Assembly: GCF_002288925.2 (NCBI RefSeq)
Contig: NW_022098045.1
Coordinates: 9,216,535-9,280,534, forward strand
Source of the DNA: Delphinapterus leucas
Lineage: Eukaryota > Chordata > Mammalia > Artiodactyla > Monodontidae
Reading direction: 5' to 3'
DNA: 64,000 nt
The position numbers were made by a program, and so were the translations under genes. A model generated the notes under the pieces. It was not told where the DNA came from. It saw only the letters and a program-made list of their open reading frames with translations, and made no database searches. Positions 34,313 through 45,045 of this stretch are shown here, in pieces (the stretch's first letter is position 1; the number at the start of each line of letters is the position of its first letter).

Positions 34313-36607
34313 CTCCTCTCCTCAGGATACTCATGTCTAGTAAACTGGTTGAAGAATCTGAAATTTGAACTCAGGCTCCTAAGGGCTGAATTTAGATGCA
34401 AGTGACTCCTTGTGACCCCTGACCCAGGAAGTGGTCAAGAGTCAGATTATTCAGTCTCCTCTGGCTCATCTTTTCCAAGTGATGATACAACACTTACCTT
34501 CACTAATGTTTGACAAAGTGCTCTTGAAAGGTATTAGATGCCCAACAAGGGACTCCCTTTGACCCTAACCATCGAGACTCCATTTGAATGAAAACACCCA
34601 TGTTGGGGGGATAACAAAGCAGTTCCCTTTCTGTGGCTTCACCTCACCTGGGCCCAGCCTCTCAGTTCAAATGAGGGAAGATTAGAATGTTTCTAAAAGA
34701 ATTTCACTACAAAACAACAGTGGGAGAGCAACCAAAGGTAAGAAAGGAAAACACAAAAGCAGAGAAATGGATGAGTTTCAGAGTATGGGTTCCTGGTGCT
34801 AATGAAGCCCAAAGTGGTTTTCAGCTCATGTCCTTTCAAGCACAGATTTTGGTTCCTTCTCATCAGCCCATCAGGACCAGGGCTGGCCCATGCTCTCAGC
34901 CATGGTCATTTGCATTTGGCCGCCATGCTAGGCGAGGTCTGGGCAGGTCCTCAGACCATTCACAGAGCCACATTCTCTGGTTTGGCTGGAGGTGTCAGAA
35001 CTGAAGCAGCCCAGGGTGGGCACCAGGGAGCGGCATTATTTGTCCAATGTGGGACCTTCCCAACAAGTGTTTGAAGAAATGTGTTGACATAACCATTCTT
35101 AAGTCAATGATGAAAAGCTACTACAGAAGTAAAAATAAGACCTGTGGGCAAAGGGAGCCAAAGGACTATGCCCGTTTTACTTGCCCTTCTCCTCTCCCAC
35201 CCACAGTGCAGACCCCACCTCAGGCTCGTTCCTCCTCACACGAGGTCTCAGACATCTAGGGCTCTGAGCTCTGCCAGACTTAACTCCTGCATGCTCTGTC
35301 CACCCACCTCCCGGCATTGTCCCCCTGTTTATCCCCTGTGTGAGAAAGGCAGTTTTTCATCTAAACTACAATGGTCCTGAGTGGCCTGGGAAATCAACTC
35401 CTTCACTTCCCATCATGTTGCTCTGACCCGGGCGCCCCCCCAACTTCGCTCATGAATCTTTTTGGCTCAGTTCTGCTCATTTGCCTAAAACCACGGGTCT
35501 GCAATAGCTAGCTCTGCTTTCTGGGAAAGCTCAGATGCTTAATCTGTTCTAAGCGAGTATCCATTTCTAATCCAGCCAAGACCTGTGTTGGCTTCAAGAA
35601 CATTACTGGGGATGCAGCATGTACAGGGAAGGCAAGAAGACCAGTTAGATGGCACCCCAATACTTAAAAGGGGAGGCAGGCCTAGCATCAGGCCAGGGGG
35701 CATGGGAGACAATGGCAGTGCCATCGAGGTCGAATCCACCTCGGCCACTGGACCTCAAAGGACCAGATGGGGACTGACATAATCCATGCAGTGCACTTAG
35801 AATAATGCCTGTTATATCAGAAGTATGCAATAAATGTTAGCTATTATTTTCATTAGATATGTATACTCAATTTGCCTTTCAGACTGAATAATGCTCTCTA
35901 TTATTGGTATCCATTATTCAGTCAGGGAAGCATGTCTTCATTTCCAGAAGAAGCATAAAGAAATTTGCTGTAAAATGTTACTCTCCCACCTTCTGCATCA
36001 ACTTAATATCATTCCTACAGCAGACCCTAAAATTAATTCATATGCAATGACAGATTAGAAAGATACTTTGCTATACGGGAGCAGAATTTGTAAAATTTGT
36101 AAAACCAAATTTGTTAAGGGTGAGTACAGAAATAACTTTCCACATGCCTGGCTTAAAAATTTACCCTAATCCATATCTCTAGTCACCTCTGGCATGTTAT
36201 TCCACTCTCGTCTTTGTTATAACATGTTAAAACCACTACACCACACTCCTGATTTTTCCCTCTGCCTATTTTCTTGAGTTCCTGTCATAGCCTCAGGAGG
36301 GTGACAGAATTAGTTACATTTCCTACAGAGGTGAAAGGGAGCACATTGCCATCGCCATGCAATGCTTGACTTCCAACAGCCTTTTATCATTAAGAAAAAT
36401 AAAAACTGTGGCCTTTGCCCCAGGAATGAGGAAGGGATTTTTTTCTGCATGTCTGCCTCCTCTCAGCTCTCAGGTCTGCTTTAGTCAGTATTTACCTGTC
36501 AGCCAAAATCATGCTGATGTTGAGCTCCAAGGAATTGAACCAATCTATTTTTCAACTTCCTTGTCAGACCCTTTGTTAGCTATAGCTTTTGGGAACTGAG
36601 TATTTTT
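34313..36607. other. Mostly non-repetitive non-coding stretch
   Basis: A MIR tail ('aataatgcctgttatatcag', 'gcaataaatgttagctatta') lies at about 35770-35855. Frames of up to 105 codons at 34687-35380 show no domain and no consistent exon structure. A good acceptor-like tract ends at about 35205, but no matching donor or frame follows. Confidence 0.45.
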
Positions 36608-36929
36608 CTTTTTTTTTTTTTTAACATCTTTATTGGAGTATAACTGCTTTACAATGGTGTGTTAGTTTCTGCTTTATAATGAAGTGAATCAGCTATACAT
36701 ATACATATATATCCCCTTCTCCCCTCCCTCTTGCGTCTCTCTCCCACCCTCCTTATCCCATCCCTCTAGGTGGTCACAAAGCACCGAGCTTATCTCCCTG
36801 GGCTATGCAGCTGCCTCCCACTAGCTATCTATTTCACATTTGGTAGTGTCTGTATGTCCATGCCACTCTCTCACTTCGTCCCAGCTTACCCTTCCCCCTC
36901 CCCTCTAGGTCCATCCACCTCACTACAAA

Positions 36930-37864
36930 TAACTCAATTTTGTTCCCTTTTATGGCTGAGTAATATTCCATTGTATATATGTGCCACATCTTCTTTATCC
37001 ATTCATCTGTCGATGGACACTTAGGTTGCTTCCATGTCCTGGCTACTGTAAATAGAGCTGCAATGAACATTGTGGTACATGACTCTTTTTGAATTATGGT
37101 TTTCTCAGGATATATGCCCAGTAGTGGGATTGCTGGGTCATATGGTAGTTCTATTTGTAGTTTTTTTAAGGAACCTCCATACTGTTCTCCATAGTGGCTG
37201 TATCAATTTACAGTCCCACCAACAGTGCAAGAATGTTCCCTTTTCTCCACACCCTCTCCAGCATTTATTGTTTGTAGATTTTTTGATGATGGCCATGCTG
37301 ACCGGTGTGAGGTGATACCTCATTGTAGTTTTGATTTGCATTTCTCTAATGATTAGTGATGTTGAGCATCCTTTCATGTGTTTGTTGGCAATTGTATATC
37401 TTCTTTGGAGAAACGTGTATTTAAGTCTTCTGCGCATTTTTGGATTGGGTTGTTTGTTTTTTTGATATTGAGTTGCATGAGCTGCTTGTATATTTTGGAA
37501 ATTAATCCTTTGTCAGTTGCTTTATTTGCAAATATTTTCTCCCATTGTGAGGGTTGTCTTTTCGTATTTTTTTATGGTTTCCTTTGTTGGGCAAAAGCTT
37601 TTAACTTTCATTAGGTTCCATTTGTTTGTTTTTGTTTTTATTTCCATTACTCTAGGAGGTGGGTCAAAAAGGATCTTTCTGTGACTTATGTCATAAAGAG
37701 TTCTGCCTATGTTTTTCTCTAATAGTTTCATAGTGTCTGGCCTTACATTTAGGTCTTTAATCCATTTTGAGTTTATTTTTGTGTATGGTGTTAAGGAGTG
37801 TTCTAATTTCATTCTTTTCCATGTAGCTGTCCAGTTTTCTCAGCACCACTTATTGAAGAGCCTG
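36930..37864 (-). pseudogene. L1 ORF2p C-terminal remnant
   Basis: This part resumes after the central deletion and holds the segments [18 protein letters not shown] and [14 protein letters not shown], then the Cys-rich motif [18 protein letters not shown], followed by [20 protein letters not shown]. The frame is split by frameshifts, and the last residues are lost in the small deletion near 36905. Confidence 0.8.
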
Positions 37865-39174
37865 TCTTTTTGTACTTTTCTAAGAATTTGTCCATTTCTT
37901 CCAGGTTGTCCATTTTATTGGCATATAGTTGCTTGTAGTAATCTCCCATGACCCTTTGTAATCTGCAGTGTCAGTTGTTACTTCTCCTTTTTCATTTCTA
38001 ATTCTGTTGATATGAGTGTTTTTTCCCTTTTCTTCTTGATAAGTCTGGCTAATGGTTTATCAATTTTCTTTATCTTCTCAAAGAACCAGCTTTTAGTTTT
38101 TGATCTTTGCTATCGTTTCCTTTATTTGTTCTCATTTATTTCTGATCTGATCTTTATGATTTCTTTCCTTCTTCTCACTTTGGGGTTTTTTTGTCCTTCT
38201 TTCTCTAATTGCTTTAGGTGTAAGGTTAGGTTGTTTATTTGAGATTTTTTTTGTTTCTTGAGGTAGGATTCTATTGCTATAAACTTCCCTGTTAGAACTG
38301 CTTTTGCTGCATCCCATAGATTTGGGTCATCATGTTTTCATTGTCATTTGTTTCTAGGTATTTTTGGATTTCCTCTTTGATTTCTTCAGTGCTCTCTTGG
38401 TTATTAATTAGTGTATTGTTTAGTCTCCATGTGTTTGGATTTTTTACATAATTTTTCCTGTAATTGTTATCTAGTCTCATAGCATTGTGGTCAGAAAAGA
38501 TACTTGATACTATTTCAATTTTCTTAAATTTACCAAGGCTTGGTTTGTGACCCAAGATATGATCTATCCTGAAGAATGTTCCATGAGCACTTGAGAAGAA
38601 AGTGTATTCTGTTGTTTTTAGATGAAATGTCTTACAAATATCAATTAAGTCCATCTTGTTTAATGTGTCATTTAAAGCTTGTGTTTCCTTATTTATTTTC
38701 ATTTTGGTTGATCTGTCCATTGGTGAAAGTGAGGTGTTAAAGTCCCCTACTATGGTTGTTTTACTGTTGATTTCCCCTTTTATGGCTGTTTGCATTTGCC
38801 TTATGTATTGAGGTGCTCCTATGTTGGGTGCATAAACGCTTATAATTGTTATATCTTCTTCTTGGATTGATCCCTTGATCATTATGTAGTGTCCTTGTTT
38901 GTCTCTTGTAATAGTCTTTATTCTAAAGTCTATTTTGTCTGATATGAGAATTGCTACTCCAGTTTTCTTTTGATTTCCATTTGCATGGAATATCTTTTTT
39001 CAATCCCCTCACTTTCAGTCTCTATGTGTCCCTATGTCTGAAGTGGGTCTCTTGTAGACAGCATATATACGGGTCTTGTCTTTGTATCCATTCAGCCAGT
39101 CTATGTCTTTTGCTGGGAGCATTTAATCCGTTTACATTTAAGGTAATTGTCGATATGTATGTTCTTATTACCAT
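37865..39174 (-). pseudogene. L1 ORF2p N-terminal remnant (endonuclease and start of RT region)
   Basis: ORF2p starts at 39174 (MVIRTYISTITLNVNGLN). Endonuclease signatures remain in order: LQETHF, ISVYAPNIG, GDFNTSLS and FSDHNAM, which carry the catalytic Glu, Asp/Asn and Asp-His of the APE-like nuclease. A 196-codon open stretch spans 38292-38882. Other parts have frameshifts and stops. Past the endonuclease, the frame runs through NLWDAAKAVLTGKFIAIESY and is then broken. The reverse transcriptase core is deleted, so no retrotransposition is possible. Confidence 0.82.
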
Positions 39175-39232
39175 TTTCTTAATTGTTTTGGGTTTGTTAT
39201 TGTAGGTCTTTTCCTTCCCTTGTGTTTCCTGC

Positions 39233-40121
39233 CTAGAGAAGTTCCTTTAGCATTTGTTGTAAAGTTGGTTTGATGGTGCTGAATTCTCTTAATTTTGCTT
39301 GTCTGTTAAGGTTTTAATTTCTCTATCAAATGTGAATGAGATCCTTTTGGGTAGAGTAATCTTCGCTGTAGGTTTTTCCCTTTCATCACTTTAAATATGT
39401 CCTGCCAGTCCCTTCTGGCTTGCAGAGTTTCTGCTGAAAGATCAGCTGTTAACCTTATGGGGATTCCCTTTTATGTAATTCATTGCTTTCCCCTTGCTTT
39501 TAATATTTTTCTTTGTATTTAATTTTTGATAGTTTGATTAATATGTGTCTTGGCATGTTTCTCCTTGGATTTATCCTGTATGGGACTCTCTGCACTTCCT
39601 GGACTTGATTGACTATTTCCTTTACCATATTAGGGAAGTTTTCAACTATAATCTCTTCAAATATTTTCTCAGTCCCTTTCCTTTTCTCTTCTTCTTCTGG
39701 CACCCTCTGTAATTCGAATATTGGTGTATTTAATGTTGTCCCAGAGGTCTCTAAGACTGCCCTCAATTCTTTTCGTTCTTTTTTCTTTATTCTGCTCTGC
39801 AGTAGTTATTTCCACTATGTTATCTTCCAGGTCACTTATCTGTTCTTCTGCCTCAGGTATTCTGCTATTGATTCCTTCTAGAGAATTTTTAATTTCATTT
39901 ACTGTGTTGTTCATCGTTGTTTGTTTGCTCTTTAGTTCTTCTAGGTCCTTGTTAAACTTTTCTTGTATTTTCTTCAATCTATTTCCAAGATTTTGGATCA
40001 TCTTTACTATCATTACTCTGAAATCTTTTTCAGGTAGACTGCCTATTTCCTCTTCATTTGTTTGGTCTGGTGGGTTTTTACCTTACTCCTTCATCTGCTG
40101 TGTATTTCTCTGTCTTCTCAT
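39233..40121 (-). pseudogene. L1 ORF1p remnant
   Basis: ORF1p is the RNA-binding, trimeric chaperone of L1. A start codon at 40121 begins an MRRQRN-type N-terminus. A coiled-coil segment rich in Lys, Glu, Leu and Asn follows (residues read from 40013 down, for example IQEKFNKDLEELKSKQ). The RNA-recognition part then follows (DLWDNIKYTNIRI) and the C-terminal domain (NPRRNMPRHILIKLS). A stop at 39233-39235 ends LQQMLKELL. At least one early stop and frameshifts break the frame, so it is not functional. Length is close to a normal ORF1. Confidence 0.82.
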
Positions 40122-40615
40122 TCTGCTCTACTTACTGTGTTTGTGGTCTCCTTTGTGCAGGCTGCATGTTTGTAGTTCGTGTTGTTTTTGGTGTCTGCTC
40201 CCAGTGGCTAAGGTTGGTTCAGTGGGTTGTGTAGGCTTCCTGGTGGAGGGGACTAGTGCCTGTGTTCTGATGGATGATGCTGGATCTTGTCTTTCTGGTG
40301 GGCAGGACTTCATCCAGTGGTGTGTTTTGGGGTGTCTGTGACCTTATTATGATTTTAGGCAGCCTCTCTGCAAATGGCTGGTGTTGTGTTCCTGTCTTGC
40401 TAGTTGTTTGGCATGGGGTGTCCAGCACTGGAGCTTGCTGGTCGTTGAGTGGAGCTGGGTCTTAGCATTGAGATGGAGATCTCTGGGAGAGCTCTCACTG
40501 ATTGATATTACATGGGGCTGGGAGGTCTCTGGTGGTCCAATATCCTGAACTCGGCTCTCCCACCTCTGAGGCTCAGGCCTGACACCAGGCCAGAGCACCA
40601 AGACACTGTCAGCCA
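40122..40615 (-). promoter_or_regulatory. L1 5'UTR (former internal promoter)
   Basis: About 490 bp upstream of ORF1 on the reverse strand shows the C/A-rich, CpG-poor composition of cetartiodactyl L1 leaders, ending at a GCTCAGGCCTGACACCAGG-type start. In a live element this region carries the promoter. The exact 5' end is uncertain because flanking MIR-like sequence follows. Confidence 0.6.
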
Positions 40616-40619
40616 CACG

Positions 40620-40690
40620 GCTTAGTTTTGTCATCTTGGATCAGACAGTTAACATCTCTGTGCCTCAGATTTCCTTTCGTGCAGCACCTC
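40620..40690 (+). repeat. MIR fragment
   Basis: The text 'tgtcatcttggatcagacag' and 'ttaacatctctgtgcctcag' follows the MIR core in the sense direction. It marks genomic flank outside the L1 5' end. Confidence 0.55.
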
Positions 40691-41009
40691 CTCACTCCAG
40701 AGGCCCAGTCAGGTGTGAGTGAAGGGCTATTACTCACAGGCTGTGGAGCGAGGAAGCCCACGAGGCTGGTGTGGGATCAAACTGTGAGCTTAGTATTTTT
40801 AAGTGACAGACACAGTAGAAACTCTTTAAGCCACAGACAAAGGAACTGGATTCACACTTAACCTAGGAGCTTAACAGTTGTGATCCATTAGGCTATCACC
40901 CTCTGTAGCTGCCCTGATTCCAGAAACATCAGACCTACAAGGTATTGAACCCATATAATCAATAGCTGTTATGAGAAGATCCTTCTGTACTTGAAGACAA
41001 ATAGTGCTT
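40691..41009. other. Non-coding stretch, nothing recognised
   Basis: Flank between two L1 insertions. Confidence 0.45.
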
Positions 41010-41024
41010 AAAAAGAAACACATT

Positions 41025-41638
41025 TATACAATGGAATATTACTCAGCCATAAAAAGGAACGAAATTGGGTCATTTGTAGAGATGTGGATGGACCTAGAGT
41101 CTGTCATACAGAGTGGAGTAAGCCAGGAAGAGAAAAACAAATATCATATATTAATGCATATATGTGGCATCTAGAAAAATGGTACAGATGAACCTATTTG
41201 CAGGACAGGAATAGAGACGTACACATAGAGAACGGACATGTGGACACAGAGGGGGAAAGGGAGGGTGGGACAAACTGGGAGATTAGGATTGACATATATA
41301 CACTACCATGCGTAAAGTAGATAGCTAGCGGGAACCTGCTATAAAGCACAAGAAGCTCAGCTCGGTGCCCTCTGATGACCTAGATGGGTGGGATGTGACG
41401 GGTGGGAGGGAGGTCGAAGAGGGAGGGAATATAGGTATACATAGAGCTGATTCACTTCTTCGTACAGCAGAAACTAACACAACATTATAAAGCAATTATA
41501 CTCCAATAAATAAATAAATACATACATAAAAATTTTTAAAATAAAAAATCAAAGTTAACGCAAAAAAATTAGTGATGAGCAAACTATCAAAGTTTTAAAT
41601 AAAGATAAGACTGGCCTGTAAACAAACAAACAAACAAA
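41025..41638 (+). mobile_element. 5'-truncated L1 with probable 3' transduction
   Basis: L1 sequence runs from the ORF2 end ('caatggaatattactcagcc') through the 3'UTR to the L1 AATAAA at 41505-41510 and an AAAT-rich run. About 90 bp of non-L1 sequence follows (about 41531-41620), with its own AATAAA at 41598-41603 some 17 bases before an AAAC-rich tail. A 9-bp duplication, AAACACATT, lies at 41016-41024 and 41639-41647 and encloses the extra segment. That is the layout of read-through L1 transcription with use of a downstream poly(A) site. Confidence 0.75.
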
Positions 41639-41707
41639 AAACACATTAGGCAACCATAAGTACTACTTAACCAAACAATTTTATTGTTTTGTCTTGTGGG
41701 ATTTCTT

Positions 41708-41741
41708 TCCCCTCCTCCTCCTCTTCGTCTTCATCTTCTTT
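41708..41741. repeat. (TCC)n/(TTC)n simple repeat
   Basis: Short pyrimidine triplet repeat. It makes a Ser-rich frame that is not a gene. Confidence 0.8.
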
Positions 41742-43044
41742 TAACTTGAGATGCCATACATTTGACTGTAGTGCATTCCCTAGTAATGCATTATATCCTT
41801 TAGGCATGAATACGACGATTTTTAAAATATTTATGGTGACTTCAGTTGTCCTGGGGCTTTATCTTTATTTGTCCTCTCTTCCTTGGGGGTCTGAATTATT
41901 TTTTTCCAACTTATGAGTGGTTTTCTATGCACTTGCCCTCTGCCTCTCACTACACTCATATAGGAGCTATTTGGAGAACAGAACAAACCAAAACTCACAG
42001 TCTCTTTCCAGAACCTTCCCCTCTCAATGTTCCTGAGGGGCTCAAAGGAGACACCTTCCCATCAGTGAACAAAAGTTGCACGCATGCAGAACAGATTTCC
42101 TGTAAGACCTCAGCAGGAATATTCAGGGAAACTAATATGGTGAGATATAATCATTTCCAGCAATGTAAGAAATTGTATGTAAGAAATTTCCAACGGGCTG
42201 ATGGAACATCAGTCCGGGCAACACATAGTTGGCCAGAGAATAGCCTGTGCGATGGACGGCTTGTTTAAGAATGAAAAATAAAGACCAAAAGGAAATTTTG
42301 CAGTGGAAAAAAGAAAAAAGTAAGAAAAAAACCAACATAGAGTTTTTGGGGCAAAAGAAACTCTCAATTCTATCAGTGGTAGTAATCCTAACGAACTGCA
42401 AACACGGCCTGCTTTAAAACACAAAAGCAAACAAATGAGACATATTCCACCTTCATCTTTATAAGATAATCACCACAAAAGTTTCACAGTGGGGTCCTCC
42501 AAATGCTTTTTTCCTGGTGCATTTTAAATGATTATTTTGTAAGAATTCAAGTTAGACACCACTTGAGAAACACATAGCATTTGCTTAAGGTAAGGCCCAC
42601 CCTCTTGCAGACCAAGATGAGAAACCCACCCAATATGGAACAAAGGAACAGCTATAACTTCTAAAGTTGTAGCCACAAGTCAGGCCATCAGTCAGCACAT
42701 ATGCATTGAGTGCCTGCTGGGCAACAGACACTACCCCTTCTCAGCATTCACAATACAGCAAGAAATAAGAGAGGCAGTGTTACTAACCTTCACTGACTGC
42801 ATTACCAACAGAACATTTCATTTCTCAGTTTTGAGTTGCTTCACTGCATTTAGTTTTTCTTCCAAGAACAGTGACGGCTACTTTTCAAGACGAAACTGGT
42901 CTACCAATAAAGTATTTCTGCTTTTTAGTTTTGCCCAGAACAAAAGGATAGTATGTCCCAAAGGTAAATCCAACCTGCCATTTCTAATAAGGCAGGAAAT
43001 ACTTGAAATAATTTTAAATGAGATTTTTCTTGGTTTCTCCTCAA
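41742..43044. other. Non-coding stretch; L2 trace at 42690-42780
   Basis: A reverse-strand L2 trace ('attgagtgcctgctgggcaa') is visible. Forward frames of 127-140 codons at 41846-42268 and 42777-43160 lack motifs. If the candidate gene at 43-49 kb is real, its 3'UTR would lie here; the nearest reverse-strand AATAAA I see is at 41874-41879. Confidence 0.4.
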
Positions 43045-43107
43045 TCAGAGTTTCGGGGGAAAGAAATCAGGTCCAAGTCTCCTGCAGGATATTCCATTAT
43101 CTTCCCT
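43045..43107 (-). CDS. Candidate terminal coding exon, unknown protein
   Basis: On the reverse strand a strong pyrimidine tract ending 'tcttcttccttcag' precedes position 43107. If read in the frame set by the exon at 43353-43564 (which ends on a codon boundary), 20 codons follow before a stop at 43045-43047, ending GPDFFPPKL. No close poly(A) signal is seen, and a second frame through the same bases also stays open for about 22 codons. This is the weakest of the three exon candidates and rests only on a splice acceptor and frame agreement. Confidence 0.2.
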   Translation of the reverse strand, partial: REDNGISCRRLGPDFFPPKL

Positions 43108-43352
43108 CTGAAGGAAGAAGAGACAGGATAAAGGAGATGAAAATGAGACAGGTTAGTTGACAAAGGGACCCTTGTTAGAAATACTTTTGGAAATTATAGA
43201 TTTAGTATGAACAAAACTATTAAACAAACGCTAGATGACACTTGCCCCTTGTCTTTGAAAAGTCCTCCTCCCGGGAGCTGGCTGAGGGGGGTAAGAAAAC
43301 CCGAAGCACAATCAGGGCTCCGCCTTTCCTGGAACCGATTCAGAGAGCTCAC

Positions 43353-43564
43353 CTGGTCACACTTTGTGAAGTCAGCGCCAAGCTGCCTTGCCCAGTTCCT
43401 GCTCTGAGGAATAAAGTCATGGAGAGATGCACTGAAGACACTGTATGTCCGCCCACCCAGCTGGGTCCCACTTGAAGGCACAAGATCATAGTTGTAACAG
43501 AAGTTCCAGAACCACCTGTTCTGTATTATTGTGCCACATCCATAATGTCTTCTTACCTGTTCCA
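43353..43564 (-). CDS. Candidate internal coding exon, unknown protein
   Basis: On the reverse strand the acceptor tract 'aatttcttctttgattcag' ends just before 43564, and the donor CAG|GTGAGC follows 43353. The 212 bases between are open in one frame: two bases to finish a split codon and then 70 codons. The peptide has Cys, Trp and Tyr spread as in a folded extracellular protein (HYGCGTIIQNRWFWNFCYN, then LHDFIPQSRNWARQLGADF). The start loosely recalls the CGGTLI-NRW segment of trypsin-like proteases, but no catalytic His follows, so I do not claim that family. It lies outside any repeat I recognise. An alternative acceptor eight bases further in (GAACAG|GTAAGA) keeps the frame. I do not recognise the gene. 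Confidence 0.35.
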
Positions 43565-44904
43565 CTGAATCAAAGAAGAAATTTAGAGATAAACATGAAC
43601 TAAACTGTCATTGCCATTCAAAGCTTCACCTTTTTCCAGATGCATATCAGGTTATTCTCCTTCCTGCGAAAGAACTGTTGTCCCCCAAATCGTGCCCTCA
43701 GCAGAGTTCTAGAAAGCTCTCTGGGGGAATGCAGGGCAGAGTCAGTCACCCATGAAGCCTGCTCTGTGACCACAGTAGACTCTACTGTACACTCGGTTGG
43801 CCACGGGGTCGGGGATAGCTGTTTCCACTTTGGTTGCTGAGTAGATTAAGCCTGGAAGAATGTGATGCGAGCGGGGGGTCCTCTGCCCCCCGCACAGGCC
43901 AGATCCCATTTCTGTGGTGTGGAGACATTTGGCAAGGCTTAGGGCTGGAACAAGTGCTTCTTAATCCCCGTGCACTGGCTACAGGTGTTCCAAACCCAGC
44001 AGCCTTCTGGGGCTGCAGAACCTGGTGGGTCCGATCCCAAAAATGCTGTACCTAAAACTCAGATGACGCTGCTTTGGGTGTGACAGGAACAACAGCCACG
44101 GGGCTGCACATCTAGCACGGAATGCCTCTTAGTTGAGAGTTACAAGCAGAATGTGTCTGTCACACAGTTATAACTTGGCTTGTTTTTATTGGGCCAGTTC
44201 CTTATTCTCTGAATGCAGCAATAACTCTCTCCTTGAGCTTCAGAGGATAAGAATCTGGAATCCGGCCTGGGGTTTAACCTTTGCTGAGCATGAGTGTTTG
44301 GCTCCTTATGGAATGTTGCAGTGGGACTTTCAAAATCCTTCATTCCCACGTTTGGGGAGTGATGTTCGCTTAACCTTAGGTAGCATAGGCAGGGCGAGCT
44401 CAGGTCAGCCCCGGTTCCTAGAGGAGCTGGCTACGTCACTGTGCTACAAAGAGGCTTAAATTGTGAACCGTGGGTAGAAAGGGCAGGGTAGAGTTGGGGT
44501 AACGCACCAGTGCCTGATCCCCACAGCTGTTGGAACACTTACCACTCACTCCCTGAACATCTTTGACACCAGCATTTGCTGTCATCTATGGCACGGATTT
44601 AGCCAGTAATGTCAGAGTATCATCATAGACATCTGTGCGGCTTTTAATTCAGAATTCTAAGAAAGGTTCAAGCCATAACTATGGTAACAACACTACCAAT
44701 AACAAAGACCCAAACATAACCCTAAGTAATCGCTGCATTTACTATTCTCCCACAGCTGTCTGCTTTTTCTGTTATGCAGAACTTAAGACTATTCCTTGAA
44801 TTGTAGCTATTGTTTACGTACTATCACCCATTCTACACTGAAAGCCCCTTGGGGACAGAAGCCATATTTCAATCATTTTTGTAGCAAATATGGGACATTG
44901 AGAA
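43565..44904. other. Non-coding stretch with a GC-rich hairpin; L2 trace near 44.8 kb
   Basis: No repeat except a short L2-like piece at 44810-44880 ('gaaagccccttggggacaga'). A perfect 8-bp-stem hairpin lies at 43871-43893. Forward frames of 66-108 codons at 43640-44459 lack motifs. Confidence 0.4.
43871..43893. other. GC-rich inverted repeat (hairpin)
   Basis: Arms GCGGGGGG (43871-43878) and CCCCCCGC (43886-43893) are exact reverse complements around a 7-base loop TCCTCTG. The G and C runs could also favour other non-B structures. Confidence 0.85.
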
Positions 44905-45045
44905 GGACACGCATAGCCTTTGATATTAAATCTGCTTGTGTTTGAATGCCAGAGCTTCCAAGGTCGGTGGCCCTTTTATGACTTAATTGGCTTCTCCAAG
45001 CCTCAGTTTACTTATGTGTAAAATGGGAATAACACCCTCAACATA
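44905..45045 (+). repeat. MIR SINE fragment
   Basis: The words 'cttctccaagcctcagttta', 'cttatgtgtaaaatgggaat' and 'aacaccctcaac' follow MIR in the sense direction. Confidence 0.75.

Larger units (their letters stand above)
36609..40615 (-). mobile_element. Long L1 LINE with 5'UTR, ORF1 and partial ORF2, internally deleted
   Basis: On the reverse strand the order is 5'UTR (about 40615-40122), ORF1 (40121-39233), ORF2 endonuclease (from 39174), start of the reverse transcriptase region, then a jump to the ORF2 C-terminus and 3'UTR with its tail at 36609-36622. Two deletions are visible. One near 37865 joins the part before the reverse transcriptase core to the C-terminal part and loses well over 1 kb. 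The other near 36905 removes the last part of ORF2 and the first part of the 3'UTR, compared with the copy at 11.3 kb. It therefore began as a full or nearly full-length insertion and is now dead. Confidence 0.88.

Noticed and set aside
36599..40800. AGTATTTTT on both sides (36599 and 40792) as a target duplication of the long L1
   Set aside because: The right copy lies about 180 bp beyond the apparent L1 5' end, with MIR-like sequence between, and a 9-base AT-rich match is likely by chance.
41846..43160. Forward frames of 127-140 codons
   Set aside because: No motif, unlikely composition, and no splice or promoter context.
43500..43564. Trypsin-like protease exon (CGTII-NRW resemblance)
   Set aside because: The expected AAHC with catalytic His after this segment is missing, and the exon layout does not fit, so the family was not claimed.
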